From Cotesia glomerata (taxonomy: Eukaryota > Arthropoda > Insecta > Hymenoptera > Braconidae): DNA of 64,000 nt. This document shows, piece by piece, positions 1-11,394 of the stretch. How positions within the stretch are numbered: position 1 is the first letter of the stretch; every line of letters starts with the position of its first letter. Below the pieces are notes generated by a model. The model had not been told where the DNA came from. It did not search any database and saw only the letters and a program-made list of their open reading frames with translations. The position numbers were made by a program, and so were the translations under genes. Location of the stretch: assembly GCF_020080835.1 (NCBI RefSeq), contig NC_058161.1, forward strand, positions 11,287,297-11,351,296, read 5' to 3'.

Positions 1-590
1 CTCGTTTTAAAACTTAGTATACTGCTCTGTCATAACTGTAAAATTTGTAAACCTGATCTGTTTCGTCATTTTTGCATTTTGTGTTACTTTTAGTACATTT
101 ATAGTCTCATAAAGATTAAAAATTTGAGAATATTAAAGTTAAAAAAGTTGCTCGACTTAAATAACTTAAAAGTATAACCTCTAAAATTTGCGTTATTGCG
201 TGTATGAAAGATGTGAAGAAACTCAGTTAAGACGGAAGTCCCTATTATAAGAAACATTTTCAGATAAGTCAAACATTAGTGTTATTATAAAGTCAATTTT
301 AATGTAAAATACAATTCTATTATATAATTATTTCATGATTTTAAGAATAATATTTCTAGCTTGAAATAAATTATGAGACACTGAAGGTACATATGGTCTC
401 AGTGTTCCATCACACGGGTCCTTATTTTGAAATCGTATAAAAAAAAAATTGGTTTGTATTATGTATTTTTTAATTTAGATTACTGTACTTATAAAATAAG
501 TTCATTAACTTGAATTTAAAACAACAAATTATAAAATTTTTATTAAGTTTTAATTAAGTGCAGCCATCAAATCACGTACTTAAATATATA

Positions 591-1020
591 TCTATATATA
601 TAAAAGAGGATGTTTGTATATATGACATCGATAAACTCGGAAACTATTTGACCGATCATTATGAAAATTGGTATGTTAACATAAATTTATGTATTTTTTC
701 ACGGAGAAGGTTTATATGCTATGCCCATTGATGTAACTCACCACCAGGTGGCGCTGTAAAGTATCGACTTCCGCCTCGTTCAATCGACTGTCATAAAAAT
801 TGGTATGACCATGTATTTTTTCACGGAGAAAACGAATATGCTATGCCCATTGATGTAACTCGACACTAGGCGGCGCTGTCAAATATCGACTTCCGCCCCG
901 TTCAACCAATTGTCATAAAAATTGGTATGACCATGTATTTTCCCACGGAAAAAGTAAGTATGATGTCCATGTCATTAAATATTACCATCAGATAGCGCTT
1001 CAATGCATTAAGTTCTATAG
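591..1020 (+). mobile_element. Helitron-like 5' end with internal tandem repeats
   Basis: The segment opens with TC followed by TATATATATAAAAGAGGATG, preceded by A, as expected for a Helitron 5' terminus inserted at an AT site. Three imperfect units of about 120-130 bases follow, anchored by AATTGGTATG at about 666, 798 and 920, each with a 'cacgga' block and a GGCGCT block. I could not find a matching CTAG 3' end, so the right boundary is approximate. No coding capacity is visible. Alternative: a different non-autonomous repeat that shares this AT-rich start. Confidence 0.45.
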
Positions 1021-1408
1021 CGATCAACTGATTTAAAATTTTATATGCGGCAATGAAGGCAATAAAATTTTTTTTCATTAAATTCAGTGAGTTATTTTAA
1101 AACTTATATTAAATAAGAAAATAAGAGAAATAACTAATCTTCATTAGTAATCAAAAAAATATAATTGGCTTAAGAACATCCGGGAACACAAATTATTTTA
1201 TGTTTACCGTCGAGAAAAATAATGTAAACTACTTGATGATGTTAAAGGAGTATTCTGAGCTGTTAATTCTAAAATTTTATGAACATCAGGTAGAATATAA
1301 GTGAATTCGATATATTACATATATATTCATAATTATAACTATAGAAAATACAAGTTTGCGATCCAAAACAACAATTTAAAAATGATTATATCATCTTTTT
1401 CTTAATTG

Positions 1409-1412
<4 letters not shown>

Positions 1413-1482
<70 letters not shown>

Positions 1483-1485
1483 ATA
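1413..1485. repeat. (TA)n microsatellite
   Basis: Nearly pure TA dinucleotide run with one TTT interruption, ending directly at the Helitron 3' terminus. Confidence 0.95.
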
Positions 1486-3044
1486 CTAGCTGACCCAGCA
1501 AACGTTGTTTTGCCATGTGAATAATTTCTAGAGAATTTCTAGTGTCGAAAAAAAATTACTAACTTATTGGAAGTGTATAAGGATGTGGAATATGAGTGAA
1601 AAAGGCCTGGAGCGCTGTGAACGATGAGGGAATGTTGTTTAAAAATAACAAAACAACAAACATTAATTGTTTTAATTTATTAAAAGTAATAATTATTTAT
1701 ATAATTAATTAATTACATAATATTAATCTCTTAATGCTGCAGCGTGAACAATATTTTTTGTTAGCCCGTCTTTAGCTAATACAAACAAACTTGATGGTGT
1801 GATTGTCGTTGTTCTAATCTCATGACATTGCGTTCAGCTCGTGTATCGTCTGATTGTTCTTGACGCAATTGCGCCATTCTCACACGCGCTCCAGTATTTT
1901 CTTCCTGAACTTGTTCTTCGGTTCTTTGGGCTCTTCTATTTCGAATGCTTCTAGATTTATTTGTATCACGGCTCAAATTGGCCCCTTTGCGTTTTGTTGG
2001 TATTGTTCACTGTACAATACAAAACACACATGAATAGAACTGATTGAATTATTTAATTATTATATTAATCATTTATTTTATCTTTGATTACATTAAATAT
2101 ACATGTAAAAATTAGATAGTTTCACGAAAGCGAAAAATTTTATGTTTCTTAATTATATCGAAAATACATATTGTTAGAAATAGTGAAAAAAAAAACTCTG
2201 TCGAAGTTAGAGCTCTTATAAGTAAAAACAAAAAAAAAATTTCCCAATTGTAATAAAAATCTAACTTTCACCGAATTCGTTTTTCACCATTCCCAACAAT
2301 ATTTTCGTTATAAATAAGAAAGAATAATTTTTGATTTTATAATAAACGTAAAAAATAATTTATACCTACAACTCAATAGCCGTTGTTTGCGGGAACTCGT
2401 GACACGTGTTGAGTATTTTAGAGGTTATGTAAGTCACTTAATTAACTGATCGTGCGATTTACACTCAAAATTAATAATTTTATTAGTTATTAATAATTAA
2501 TTATATTCAATAATATTAGTTATGAATAAATAAATAGTAAAGTTACTCGAGAATATATTTGATGTGAGAGTTACACTGAGATAGTAAAAATGTTTAACTA
2601 CTACGCTTGAAGCATAAACACTAATAATAGCCGAAAACTGTAGAGGGAACAACACTACTCCGTGCTGTTTACAGGGTGAGAAGTGACACCGGTAGACACA
2701 TGGAGGGGATAACTTACCAAGTGATAATAATTGATGTTATCGAGCGGGATAGAAAATGATAAAATGATGAAAATGACTATTAAAAAGCAAGGGTTGATGA
2801 TAAAAAAGTAAAAATTTAGAGTTGTATGTATTTTTTGATGCCACATAAAAAAAAAAATTTTATCAAAAAAATAAAAAAAAAATTTTTAGGGTGATCACCC
2901 CTTATCACTTAGAGGTTAGAAAAATAGATAGTAGCCGATTCTCAGGCTTACTGAATATGCATAAAAAATTTCATGAAAATCGGTCAAGCCGTTTCGGAGG
3001 AGTATGGGAACGAACATTGTGACACGAGAATTTTATATATTAGA
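1486..3044 (-). mobile_element. Non-autonomous Helitron with both termini
   Basis: Read on the minus strand, the element starts TCTAATATATAAAATTCTCG at 3044 and ends CTAG at 1486. It is flanked by A on the 5' side and T on the 3' side, which is the Helitron insertion rule. A hairpin GCAAA-ACAACG-TTTGC lies just before the terminal CTAG, as Helitrons require. Length is about 1.56 kb. It contains a 66-codon minus-strand frame (1776-1976) rich in Arg/Gln/Glu that resembles the region found near the N-terminus of arthropod Helitron proteins. No Rep or helicase domain remains, so the copy cannot move by itself. A TA microsatellite abuts each end. Confidence 0.75.
1776..1976 (-). pseudogene. Remnant of Helitron protein N-terminal region
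   Basis: A 66-residue frame, MSRDTNKSRSIRNRRAQRTE onward, is rich in Arg, Gln and Glu and contains RMAQLRQEQS. From memory of the family, such segments precede the helitron-like domain in insect Helitron proteins. It stops far short of a full protein and lies entirely inside the Helitron at 1486-3044. I treat it as a relic and not a host gene. Confidence 0.5.
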
Positions 3045-3086
3045 TTAGATATATATATATATAGATGTATATATATATATATATAT

Positions 3087-3918
3087 TGAGACACTACAAA
3101 ATGTCCCGATGTTACCAGCCTGGCGAACTACCACCCGAAATTTTCGTTACCGACACTAGCTAAATTAATGCGTAGCCCCGTGACGTCACAAGACGACACG
3201 AGGAGGGAAAAATCAGCTACGAACCTCAAAACTTGAGCGATGATCGACACTTCGATCTATCCCCCGGTGTCAACCACCACGCAAAATATTTCTTAGTCAT
3301 TTTTACTACTATTACCACTATTACTGCTATTAGGTGACTACTCACCAAAATCTCAATTAATCTAAAAGTTTACTATTTAATTTAATATTTTATATTACTT
3401 CTATTAATTTTACTATTTTTGCATTAGGTGATTATTCACCACGTTTATTACTATTGTTCAATCATTTATAACACTAAGTTTAATTATTCTATCCCTATAA
3501 ATATTTTGTTAAGTTACCTAACCGAAATACCATAAGTTTATATTAAAAGTGCTTATTTTGTGAAATAAAGTTAAGTTTATTGTTATCACCGCTATACACT
3601 ATTACTAAACTACCACTATTCACCTATTTATTTACTACGACTATCTATCTACAACCTGCCAAAGGGTCAATCAAAGACGAAGGGTCATCGTTGCAGTTAA
3701 AATTTGTAAGTAATTAAAATAAATTGACTGGCACGCGTGAGAACTTCTGTCTCAAACTAATAAAATCGTCTAAAGACAAAGACACTCATTGGTTCACGGG
3801 AGCGGAATATCCCAGAGCAGCGAATCCTAATTTTTAGAAGTTTAGGCGATTATTTCTTATCCGCGAGATTTAATGGTCTAAATAATTAAATTTTAAATTA
3901 AGTAAAAATTTAGTGTTT

Positions 3919-3920
<2 letters not shown>
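3087..3920 (+). mobile_element. Probable solo LTR
   Basis: The block begins TGAGACACT and ends AGTGTTTCA, that is TG...CA with short inverted termini. Both sides are flanked by AT repeats, so a target duplication cannot be judged. Inside are a TATA-like CCCTATAAATATTTT near 3492 and an AATAAA near 3565, in the order expected for U3-R. Base composition is less AT-rich than the flanks. No gag-pol or second LTR was seen. It could instead be a long non-LTR fragment with chance termini. Confidence 0.45.

Positions 3921-3984
<64 letters not shown>
3921..3984. repeat. (TA)n microsatellite
   Basis: Uninterrupted TA run directly after the solo-LTR candidate. Confidence 0.95.
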
Positions 3985-3991
<7 letters not shown>

Positions 3992-4032
3992 CAAATTATG
4001 ATATTCAAATTCAAGTTTTTGTTTCAAATTTA

Positions 4033-4198
4033 TTTTTAACTTCCCACTAAGAAAATCGAAGATTTTCAAAAATCGGGAAGTTATTGTTTTCACCCCGTTT
4101 TGCAAAAATCGAGTTTTCATCAGATCTCGACGTTTTAAGGTCATAGGAAGCTTCCCTGACTACCCCCGCGAGGTTGTCACGGCGTCTGTATGTATGTA

Positions 4199-4295
<97 letters not shown>

Positions 4296-5002
4296 ATGAC
4301 TATGTGACTCGCTTATAACTTTTGAACGACTGAACCGATCGGAATCTACTAAACGGCGTTCTAAAGAGTTCCCTCAAACTTAGATTTCTTGTGAATTTGA
4401 ACCGATTCGGACCGATAGATTTTGAGAAATTTTTAAAAATCTAAAAAAAAATAAGAAAAAAATTTTTTTTGAAAGTGGTTTTATTGGAATAACTTTTAAA
4501 CGGCTTTATCGATCAACTTCAAAAACTAATCCGCTTTTGAGCTTGAAAACCCACGTCGATTGCCAGCAAGCTGGTCGAAATCAGTTGATTCGTTCGAGAG
4601 ATATCCTGAACGAAAGAAAACCGAAAAAAGTGTTTTTTCGGGATTACTCCGAAATTTTTGGTTCGATCAATTAAAACCTGAAAATAACTTATGAGGATGA
4701 TAAAACTGCGTCGAATACCGCCAACCGCGTGAAAATTGGTTGATCCATTCAAAAGTTATTGCTGTTTGAAAATTCCAAAAGTAGTGTTCTATGAAACTTC
4801 TATCAGACTTTTGAGCTGGGAGAGCTCAAATGCATAGAAATATTATTTCTTTGAACTCAGTGAGCTCAAAATATCACATAAATTATATTTTGAGCTCAAA
4901 AATCTCAACAATGTCATAAGTACAATTTTAAGCGCCCAGGAATGAAATTAGCGGGAAGTTGCAGGGATGGCCTTTAGGGTGAACCGTTTTTCTAATTTTT
5001 TT
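4033..5002 (+). mobile_element. (TG)n-bearing repeat, copy 1
   Basis: The copy starts TTTTTAACTTCCCACTAAG and ends near AGTTGCAGGGATGGCC plus CCGTTTTTCTAAT. The first 50 bases fold on themselves (AACTTCCC ... GGGAAGTT), and the same GGGAAGTT recurs at the 3' end. Between them lies a long (TG)n tract (4202-4290) and several diverged modules of the form 'ataacttttgaacg.ctgaaccgat'. Two further full copies lie at 10,633-11,390 and 29,385-30,260, and partial modules occur in the 13.6-15.9 kb array. No protein is encoded. The microsatellite is part of the mobile unit because it sits at the same place in all copies. Confidence 0.75.
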
Positions 5003-5082
5003 CATTACATTATCAATTTTACTCTTTGTACTTTAATACCTCATATGTTACACCCACAGACACACACGCACGCACGCATGCA

Positions 5083-5195
<113 letters not shown>

Positions 5196-5427
5196 ACACA
5201 CATATGCATACAAGCCATCGGTAGAGATGAAAGTCAACAAACTTAAACAAAGCTCTCACCGAAAGTTCTGAAGTTGTCAAGAAATATCGACGATTGTTTC
5301 GAAATCATTAATACCTTCGTTGTATACATTTTTACGCATTATGTAAATTCACATAGTAATCCACATTCATATCTTTTTGTACAGAAATATTAAAAAATAT
5401 AATTTAAAAATAATTTGAAAATATAAT

Positions 5428-7708
5428 TTGTGCTGTAATCCTCTACAATTGGAAGATCATAGAGTGAAAAATGGTCTTCGACGAGCTTCTGTGACTCAAC
5501 AAGCTGCATATAATTTAAGTACTAATAACTATCTCTGTCCATCGTGCAGAAAAGCATTAAGTTTACAAAGTACTGCATCTAGTCCTGTTGCTGAGATTAA
5601 CACTCATGTTGAAGAGCAATTGGAAGATAATCGTACTGGAAGTACTCTTTCATCAATTTCAAACATTTCATCAGGTAAGTTTAGCCAAATTTTATGGCCT
5701 GATGTTATTTTTGTGGTACAAAAAGTTTATCATTTCAAAATAATAATTCAATCTTTTCACTTTTTAGGGTTAGAAGATTTTAGTGAAGAACTGACAGCAC
5801 CAACCAGTAGTTTATCTGGATTAAGTTTAGGAACAGTATTGCCAATGGTCAATGATGCATTTGCTTTACTAAATCAATCACCTATTATAAAAAAACATGT
5901 CGATAATCAAACGTATTTAGAAAACAAAGTCAAAAAAGTATATGAAAAATTGAATACCTCTTTAGGAGTAACAAAACTTTCTGATAATAAAATCAACTCT
6001 CAAAATTTCTTAGAATTGCTCGATAAATTAAAAAATAAATTCAACGATAGTAATACGCAACGATGTGAAAAAATTCAAATTCTTACTCTTTTACCTGAAT
6101 CATGGGGATTATCTCGAGTATGTGAAGCAATGGGTTGTACAATATACATGGCGTCAATTGCAAAATCTCTTCGAGATAAAAAAGGAATTCTTTCAACTCC
6201 AAATGCCAAATTAGGTTAGAATTTTTTCAAAATCATATTCAAATCAATAATGCCTATTAATGTTTTTAGTGATAATAAATTCAATTTATTTACATTTTAG
6301 GTCGACATCTAATGTCAAAATTAGTGTAAATATGCCAGGGATGAAAGATTATCTTTCTATTAGAAATGATGACGGAAAACGTGAGCATGTCCAGAAACGT
6401 CTCATTCTCTCGAACTTAAAAGAGTTATATGAACTTTTCAAGGAACGTCATCCAGATTGCCGGGTTGGTTTTTCAAAATTTGCATCATTGCGTCCTCAAC
6501 ATTGCGTGCTTGCTGGTTCGAGTGGAACTCACACTATTTGTGTGTGTTCTATACACCAAAATGTCAAGCTTATGATGTTAGGTAAGTGATACACTATAAA
6601 AGTCTTTTTCAAAATCATTCATGGTCTCGTTTATTACAGGGTGTAACTTGGCAGCACTTACTGAACAATTAGCAACACCATTACTGACGCATAGTGACTG
6701 CCTGAAGATAATCATATGTCAAAACCCTACCTCTGATTGTTTCTTTTACAACTGTGATAAGTGTCCAGGAATACAAACTTTGAAAGACTTACTATTAAAT
6801 GTACTAGAAGAAAATGGAAAATTGGATTTCAAATCCCCGTACGAGCTTAGAGACATTTGTGAAAACTTCATCAGATTTTGTAGACAGTTTTTGTGAGAAT
6901 ATCACAAGTCTTCTTCCTCATAATTATATTGCTAAAGAGCAAGCGAGTTATTTGAGGTCGTTGAAAGAATCATTGAAGGAGAATGAATTTATTGTTATCT
7001 GTGATTTTGCGGAAAATTATGCTTTAGTTATCCAGAATGCTGCATCTGGATTCCACTGGAATAACAGCCAGGCAACTGTTTATCCAGTTGTAATTTATTA
7101 TATAAACAATAATGAGCTGGTTCATAAGTGTCTAGTAATTGTATCAGATTGCTTATCTCACGATGCAGTTGCTGTTCATGAGTTTACAAGAATCACAACT
7201 AATTTTATCAAAGGTCTTTCCAATAATATCTCAAAAATTATTTACTTTTCTGACGGAGCACCCCAACAATTTAAAAATTTCAAAAATTTTGTAAATCTTC
7301 ATTATCATGAAGAAGACTTTGGAATTAAAGCTGAATGGCATTACTTTGCAACCGCACATGGGAAAGGACCTTGTGATGGAGCTGGAGGGACTTTCAAAAG
7401 GATGGCAGCACGATCAAGTCTTCAACTTCCGTATAACAAATCAACAAATTTCAACTCCTGTCGAACTATTTGAATGGGCGGAAAAACCAAATTCTTTACC
7501 AAATATAAATATTGAATTTTTTTCAAATGAAAAGTATGATCAGGCTAAACTTTTATTAGATCAACGATATTCACGAGCAAAAACAATCACAGGGACGCAG
7601 AAATATCATTGTGTCATTCCAGACGGAAAAGATACTTTGCGATTTAAAGAATTTTCATCATCCAGTGAATCTCGTATTTATAAAATATTTAAACGTGTAA
7701 GTAAATAA
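5428..7708 (+). pseudogene. Decayed DDE-type transposase-like gene, multi-exon
   Basis: Coding pieces run in order at about 5428-5674, 5769-6211, 6339-6580, 6640-6815 and on to 7708, with GT/AG introns near 5675-5768, 6212-6338 and 6581-6639. The first piece carries a CPSC motif (YLCPSCRKAL). Further on come CVCSIHQNV and a Cys-rich stretch. The second half has CDFAENY (Asp at 7003), YFSDGAPQQFKN (Asp at 7252) and HGKGPCDGAGGTFKR near 7360. I recall this architecture from a widespread, poorly named arthropod/cnidarian protein family, and the two Asp plus the last motif look like an RNase H-fold DDE core. Frame shifts near 6814 and near 7435 break the protein, and the start is not obvious, so an upstream exon is probably missing. 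It sits between microsatellites with no host gene near. Call: an inactivated transposon gene; family name uncertain. Confidence 0.65.
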
Positions 7709-7739
7709 ATGTGAAATAATAATAATCGTTTAGTGTAAA

Positions 7740-8290
7740 TAAAATTTAATAATTATGATGAAAACTGTGTCAGTAAGTTATTTATGGTAAATCCTGAGCA
7801 TAGAATTTTTTTAGAAATTTTTTATTACAAAAAGTTGGAATTTGAAATTTTGAAAAATCGGAAAAAAATGGATCCCATCGATTGCCCATTAAGGAACTAG
7901 GCTTAAAAGTTGGGGGATAATTGACAGTTTTTTAGAAAAAATTTTCAAGAAAATCGATCAGTATGTGTTTTTTGGAAATCAACATTTTAAAGTCAAAATT
8001 TGAAAATCTTATAGAAATACAGTTTAAAAATTTTTTTTGATTTTATATCCTAAAAGTGTGTTTAAAAACAAAAATTTTCAAAAAAAAAACGTCCCGATTG
8101 GCCCATTTTTCGCAAAGTTACAGACATTTGAAAAAAAGAAAAGCGATTTTTTTCAAAAATTGATATCTCGAAAACGGCTGGGCAAAAAAAATTGAAAAAA
8201 ATCATGGAGGTCTTTTTCAATGGGTACTATAACATAAAAAATTTTCAAAAATCGCAGATGCAAAGGCAGAATGCTATCCGATTTGGCGTG
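7740..8290. other. Non-coding AT-rich tail beside the transposase relic
   Basis: No coding pattern. Many A/T homopolymers and 'aaaatcg' modules, including 'tgatatctcgaaaacggctg', reminiscent of the module in the (TG)n repeats. It may be the 3' part of the transposon at 5428-7708; no terminal inverted repeat was found. Confidence 0.35.
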
Positions 8291-8297
8291 GAATGCC

Positions 8298-8298
<1 letters not shown>

Positions 8299-8371
<73 letters not shown>
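8299..8371. repeat. (TA)n microsatellite
   Basis: Uninterrupted TA run. Confidence 0.95.
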
Positions 8372-8375
<4 letters not shown>

Positions 8376-8868
8376 GGCGGTCATGTGACTGCTGACATTT
8401 AGTTTGGTTAAAAATTAATTAAAATTAAAATTATTCTATTATGCATTTAGTCTACAGTTAAAATTTAAAATTGTAAAATATAGTAAATTCAATAGGGTAA
8501 TATAGTTATAAGCCCCCAGTTGTAATAGGATTAAGTTGTAAATATTTTGATATTTTAAGATCTGGAGCCTTTTCCCTCTGGTTTATGGGTTTTTTCCATA
8601 AGTTTTTTTTCGACAACTTTCCTTATCCTTTTCTGTTTTATTACTCTTTTCTTTAAGTGCAATAAACCCGAGCGATAGAGGACCCGAGGTCAGCATGGTC
8701 AGCTGTACCCTCGAGCCCGCTGACGTCACGAAGGCTTATTGCCTCTTTGCACTTTTTTCTCACACTTTTCTATTTTCCCGGCGAAGATTTCCTTCGTGTA
8801 CCTTCGCAAATCTTCAGGGCCTTCTACTCCACTACTACCCTTTGAACTTCAACTCTGATATCTAAAGA

Positions 8869-9119
8869 GCAGTGTTCTCTTAAAAGAAATTAGCAGTGGA
8901 ATTTTACTTGTTCATCAGTGGAAGGTCACTCCAATGCAATTCACTGCGAATCAGTGAACAAAATATCTGCGCGCATGCGCGCTGGTATGTCCACTGATTG
9001 AATCAGTGAAATCCACTGATTCACCAGTGACATTGCATTCACTGGTTGAAATAAGTGAACTTCCACTGGTGAACCAGTGAAATATTCCATAGATTTCTTT
9101 TAAAAGAGTGGTGGACACT
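8869..9119. mobile_element. Palindromic MITE rich in a CACTGATT/CCAGTG word
   Basis: The left side reads AGTGTTCTCTTAAAAGAAAT. The right side, reverse-complemented, reads AGTGTCCACCACTC then TTTTAAAAGAAAT. The interior repeats short words such as CACTGATTCACCAGTG on both strands, with a central palindrome GCGCGCATGCGCGC near 8967-8981. It sits inside a more GC-rich block (8690-9180). No open frame is present. Confidence 0.5.
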
Positions 9120-10179
9120 ATTATTCCGACCTAACTCCCCGTCCTGAGTGCACGTAGCTCCGGGTGATATAATTTTGTCGAGAATTGTTACAAGATAGAT
9201 ATATTTAATTAATCTCACGTTTAGTTATTAACAAAATCTACCACCGTACCCCATAAAATCCTAAGTATATATGAATATCTTAACAATACAGAAAGAATTG
9301 ACAGCAAAACTGGTAAATTGCTATCAAAATGAACGCAACGTTGTATTCATCATGTTCTTTAAGAGTATACTGTCGTATTTTTTTTTTTTTTTTTTATAAA
9401 TTAGTGTATTCACATAATGTACCATAAATGGGAACATTGTCTCTAAGAGGAACTTTAAACTTATTGAAGTTTTTGTCAATTTTGAAATAGATCAGCCAAA
9501 ATTTGTCATTAAACTTTGCCTATAGATTTTTTTTCAATCTTATGTAGTATTCAAGTTTCGCAAAATTTTTTTTTCTTCGTTAAAGTTGAAAATAATATTC
9601 TTTATTGTGGTCATTTTAACGATGCAAGTCTAAGAGAAACCACATAAAGACTATAAGTGGTTTGCAGATCCATCAATTCAACTGTTGTCAGGACGTTTTT
9701 TTTCTTTGTTTGTTCTCATGTGTTTCTGAGTGATTCTTTTAGCGGGCAAATTACTCAGGCATTACTCGAAAAAATACATTTCTTCTTTACTTTGTTTTTT
9801 TTTAACTTCCTATTCTTACTCCTTATTCTTATTTTTTTTCTTTGACTCTCTTAAACCGCAACGAATTTTTTCTTCTAGGTATCAATTTAAGATGCCGTAT
9901 AATTCGATACCGGTAACTTTATACCATTTGGAACATACGCAAGGTCTCATCATCGGCTGCTTCATTATTATCATGATATGACTTTTAAAGTTTCCTTCAT
10001 GAAATTAAACTATTATTATTATTCTTTAATTTTGGATATATATACAAACGTTCCAATTCTTTAAAATTTTCTGGTTCTATAAAACTTTCGTTGCTTGGTT
10101 TTATACCGCGGAAAAAAGTATTTATAAAATTTCATGCTAACAACAAATTCATGAAATTTTTAAAGCATTAATAATATGA

Positions 10180-10180
10180 G

Positions 10181-10240
<60 letters not shown>
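10180..10240. repeat. (TA)n microsatellite
   Basis: Uninterrupted TA run. Confidence 0.95.
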
Positions 10241-10244
<4 letters not shown>

Positions 10245-10632
10245 AACGTATAGTTTGAGACACCCTATTTTTTTTTCTTTAATTACGTTAAAAATACAAT
10301 TGGCAATCGGGGATGAGAGTTTTTTTTTTTTTATATATAAATTTCAAAGTTAAAATTTCGAAGACTGTCTCCAATGTTTAAAGCATTCCTTATAATTCAA
10401 GGACATGAGTTCAAAATTTTGATACAATTTCGAGCGAATGTATTGTTTGAGGACTTATGTGCACTTTGAGACCATATATATATTTTCAGGTCTGTGCTGA
10501 AAATTTCCACTTATTTTCAAGACATTCTTCGAAATTTATACATATTACTATAGCATAGATTGCTAAAACTTCTGAGGACAGGCCTCAAAATTTTGTTATC
10601 ATTTTTAATAATGTCTTGAACTTTACACACTT

Positions 10633-10793
10633 CTTTTAACTTCCTGCTAGAAAAATTGAAAATTTCCAAAAATCGGGATGTTATTGTTTTTACCCCGTTT
10701 TTCAAAAATCGAGTTTTCGTCAAATCTCGACGTTTTGAGGTCTTAGGAAGCTTCCCTGACGATTCCCGCGAAAGTGTCTGTATGTATGTACGG

Positions 10794-10858
<65 letters not shown>

Positions 10859-11390
10859 CCTCTCATAACTTTTGAACGGCTTGACCGGTTTGATCGCGGT
10901 TGGTGCCATTCGAAAGGCTTCGACTAAACTTAGATTTTAAATACAAGTTGGACTGATTTGGGCCGATAGATTTTGAGAAATCTTAGAAAAACTGCGAAAA
11001 AATTTTTTTCCAAATGTGGTTTTTTCCGAATAACTTTTAAACGGCTCGACCGATCAATTCCAAAAACTAATCAGCTCTTAATCAATTTGTGTTTAAAAAT
11101 GTATCATAGAATTTGAAAAACTGCGTCGAATGTCGCCAACCGCCTGAAAATCGGTTCATTCATTCAAAAGTTATTGCGGTTTGAAAATTCAAAAAATAGT
11201 GTTTTATTAAACTTCTATCAGACTTTTGAGCTCGGAAAGCTCAAAATTACACAAAAATTATGTTTTTCGAGCTCTTTGAGTTTAAAAACGTAATGTGCGA
11301 TGTTGAGCGCTTAATTACGAAAGTAGCGGGAAGTTGCAGGGATGGCCTTCAGGGTCAACCGTTTTCCTAATTTTTTTTTTTTTTTTTTTT
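10633..11390 (+). mobile_element. (TG)n-bearing repeat, copy 2
   Basis: Same order of parts as the copy at 4033: TTTTAACTTCCTGCTAG start, a GTTTTTCAAAAATCGAG block, (TG)n at 10796-10854, 'ctcataacttttgaacggct' modules, and the end AGTTGCAGGGATGGCC followed by CCGTTTTCCTAAT and a T run. Diverged from copy 1 by many point changes, so the family is not a single recent burst. Confidence 0.75.
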
Positions 11391-11394
11391 AACT

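Noticed and set aside
9657..9981. Frame ending in a hydrophobic stretch after a TTCTAG that looks like an acceptor
   Set aside because: Only about 34 residues follow the supposed acceptor, no family is recognisable, and no partner exon was found.
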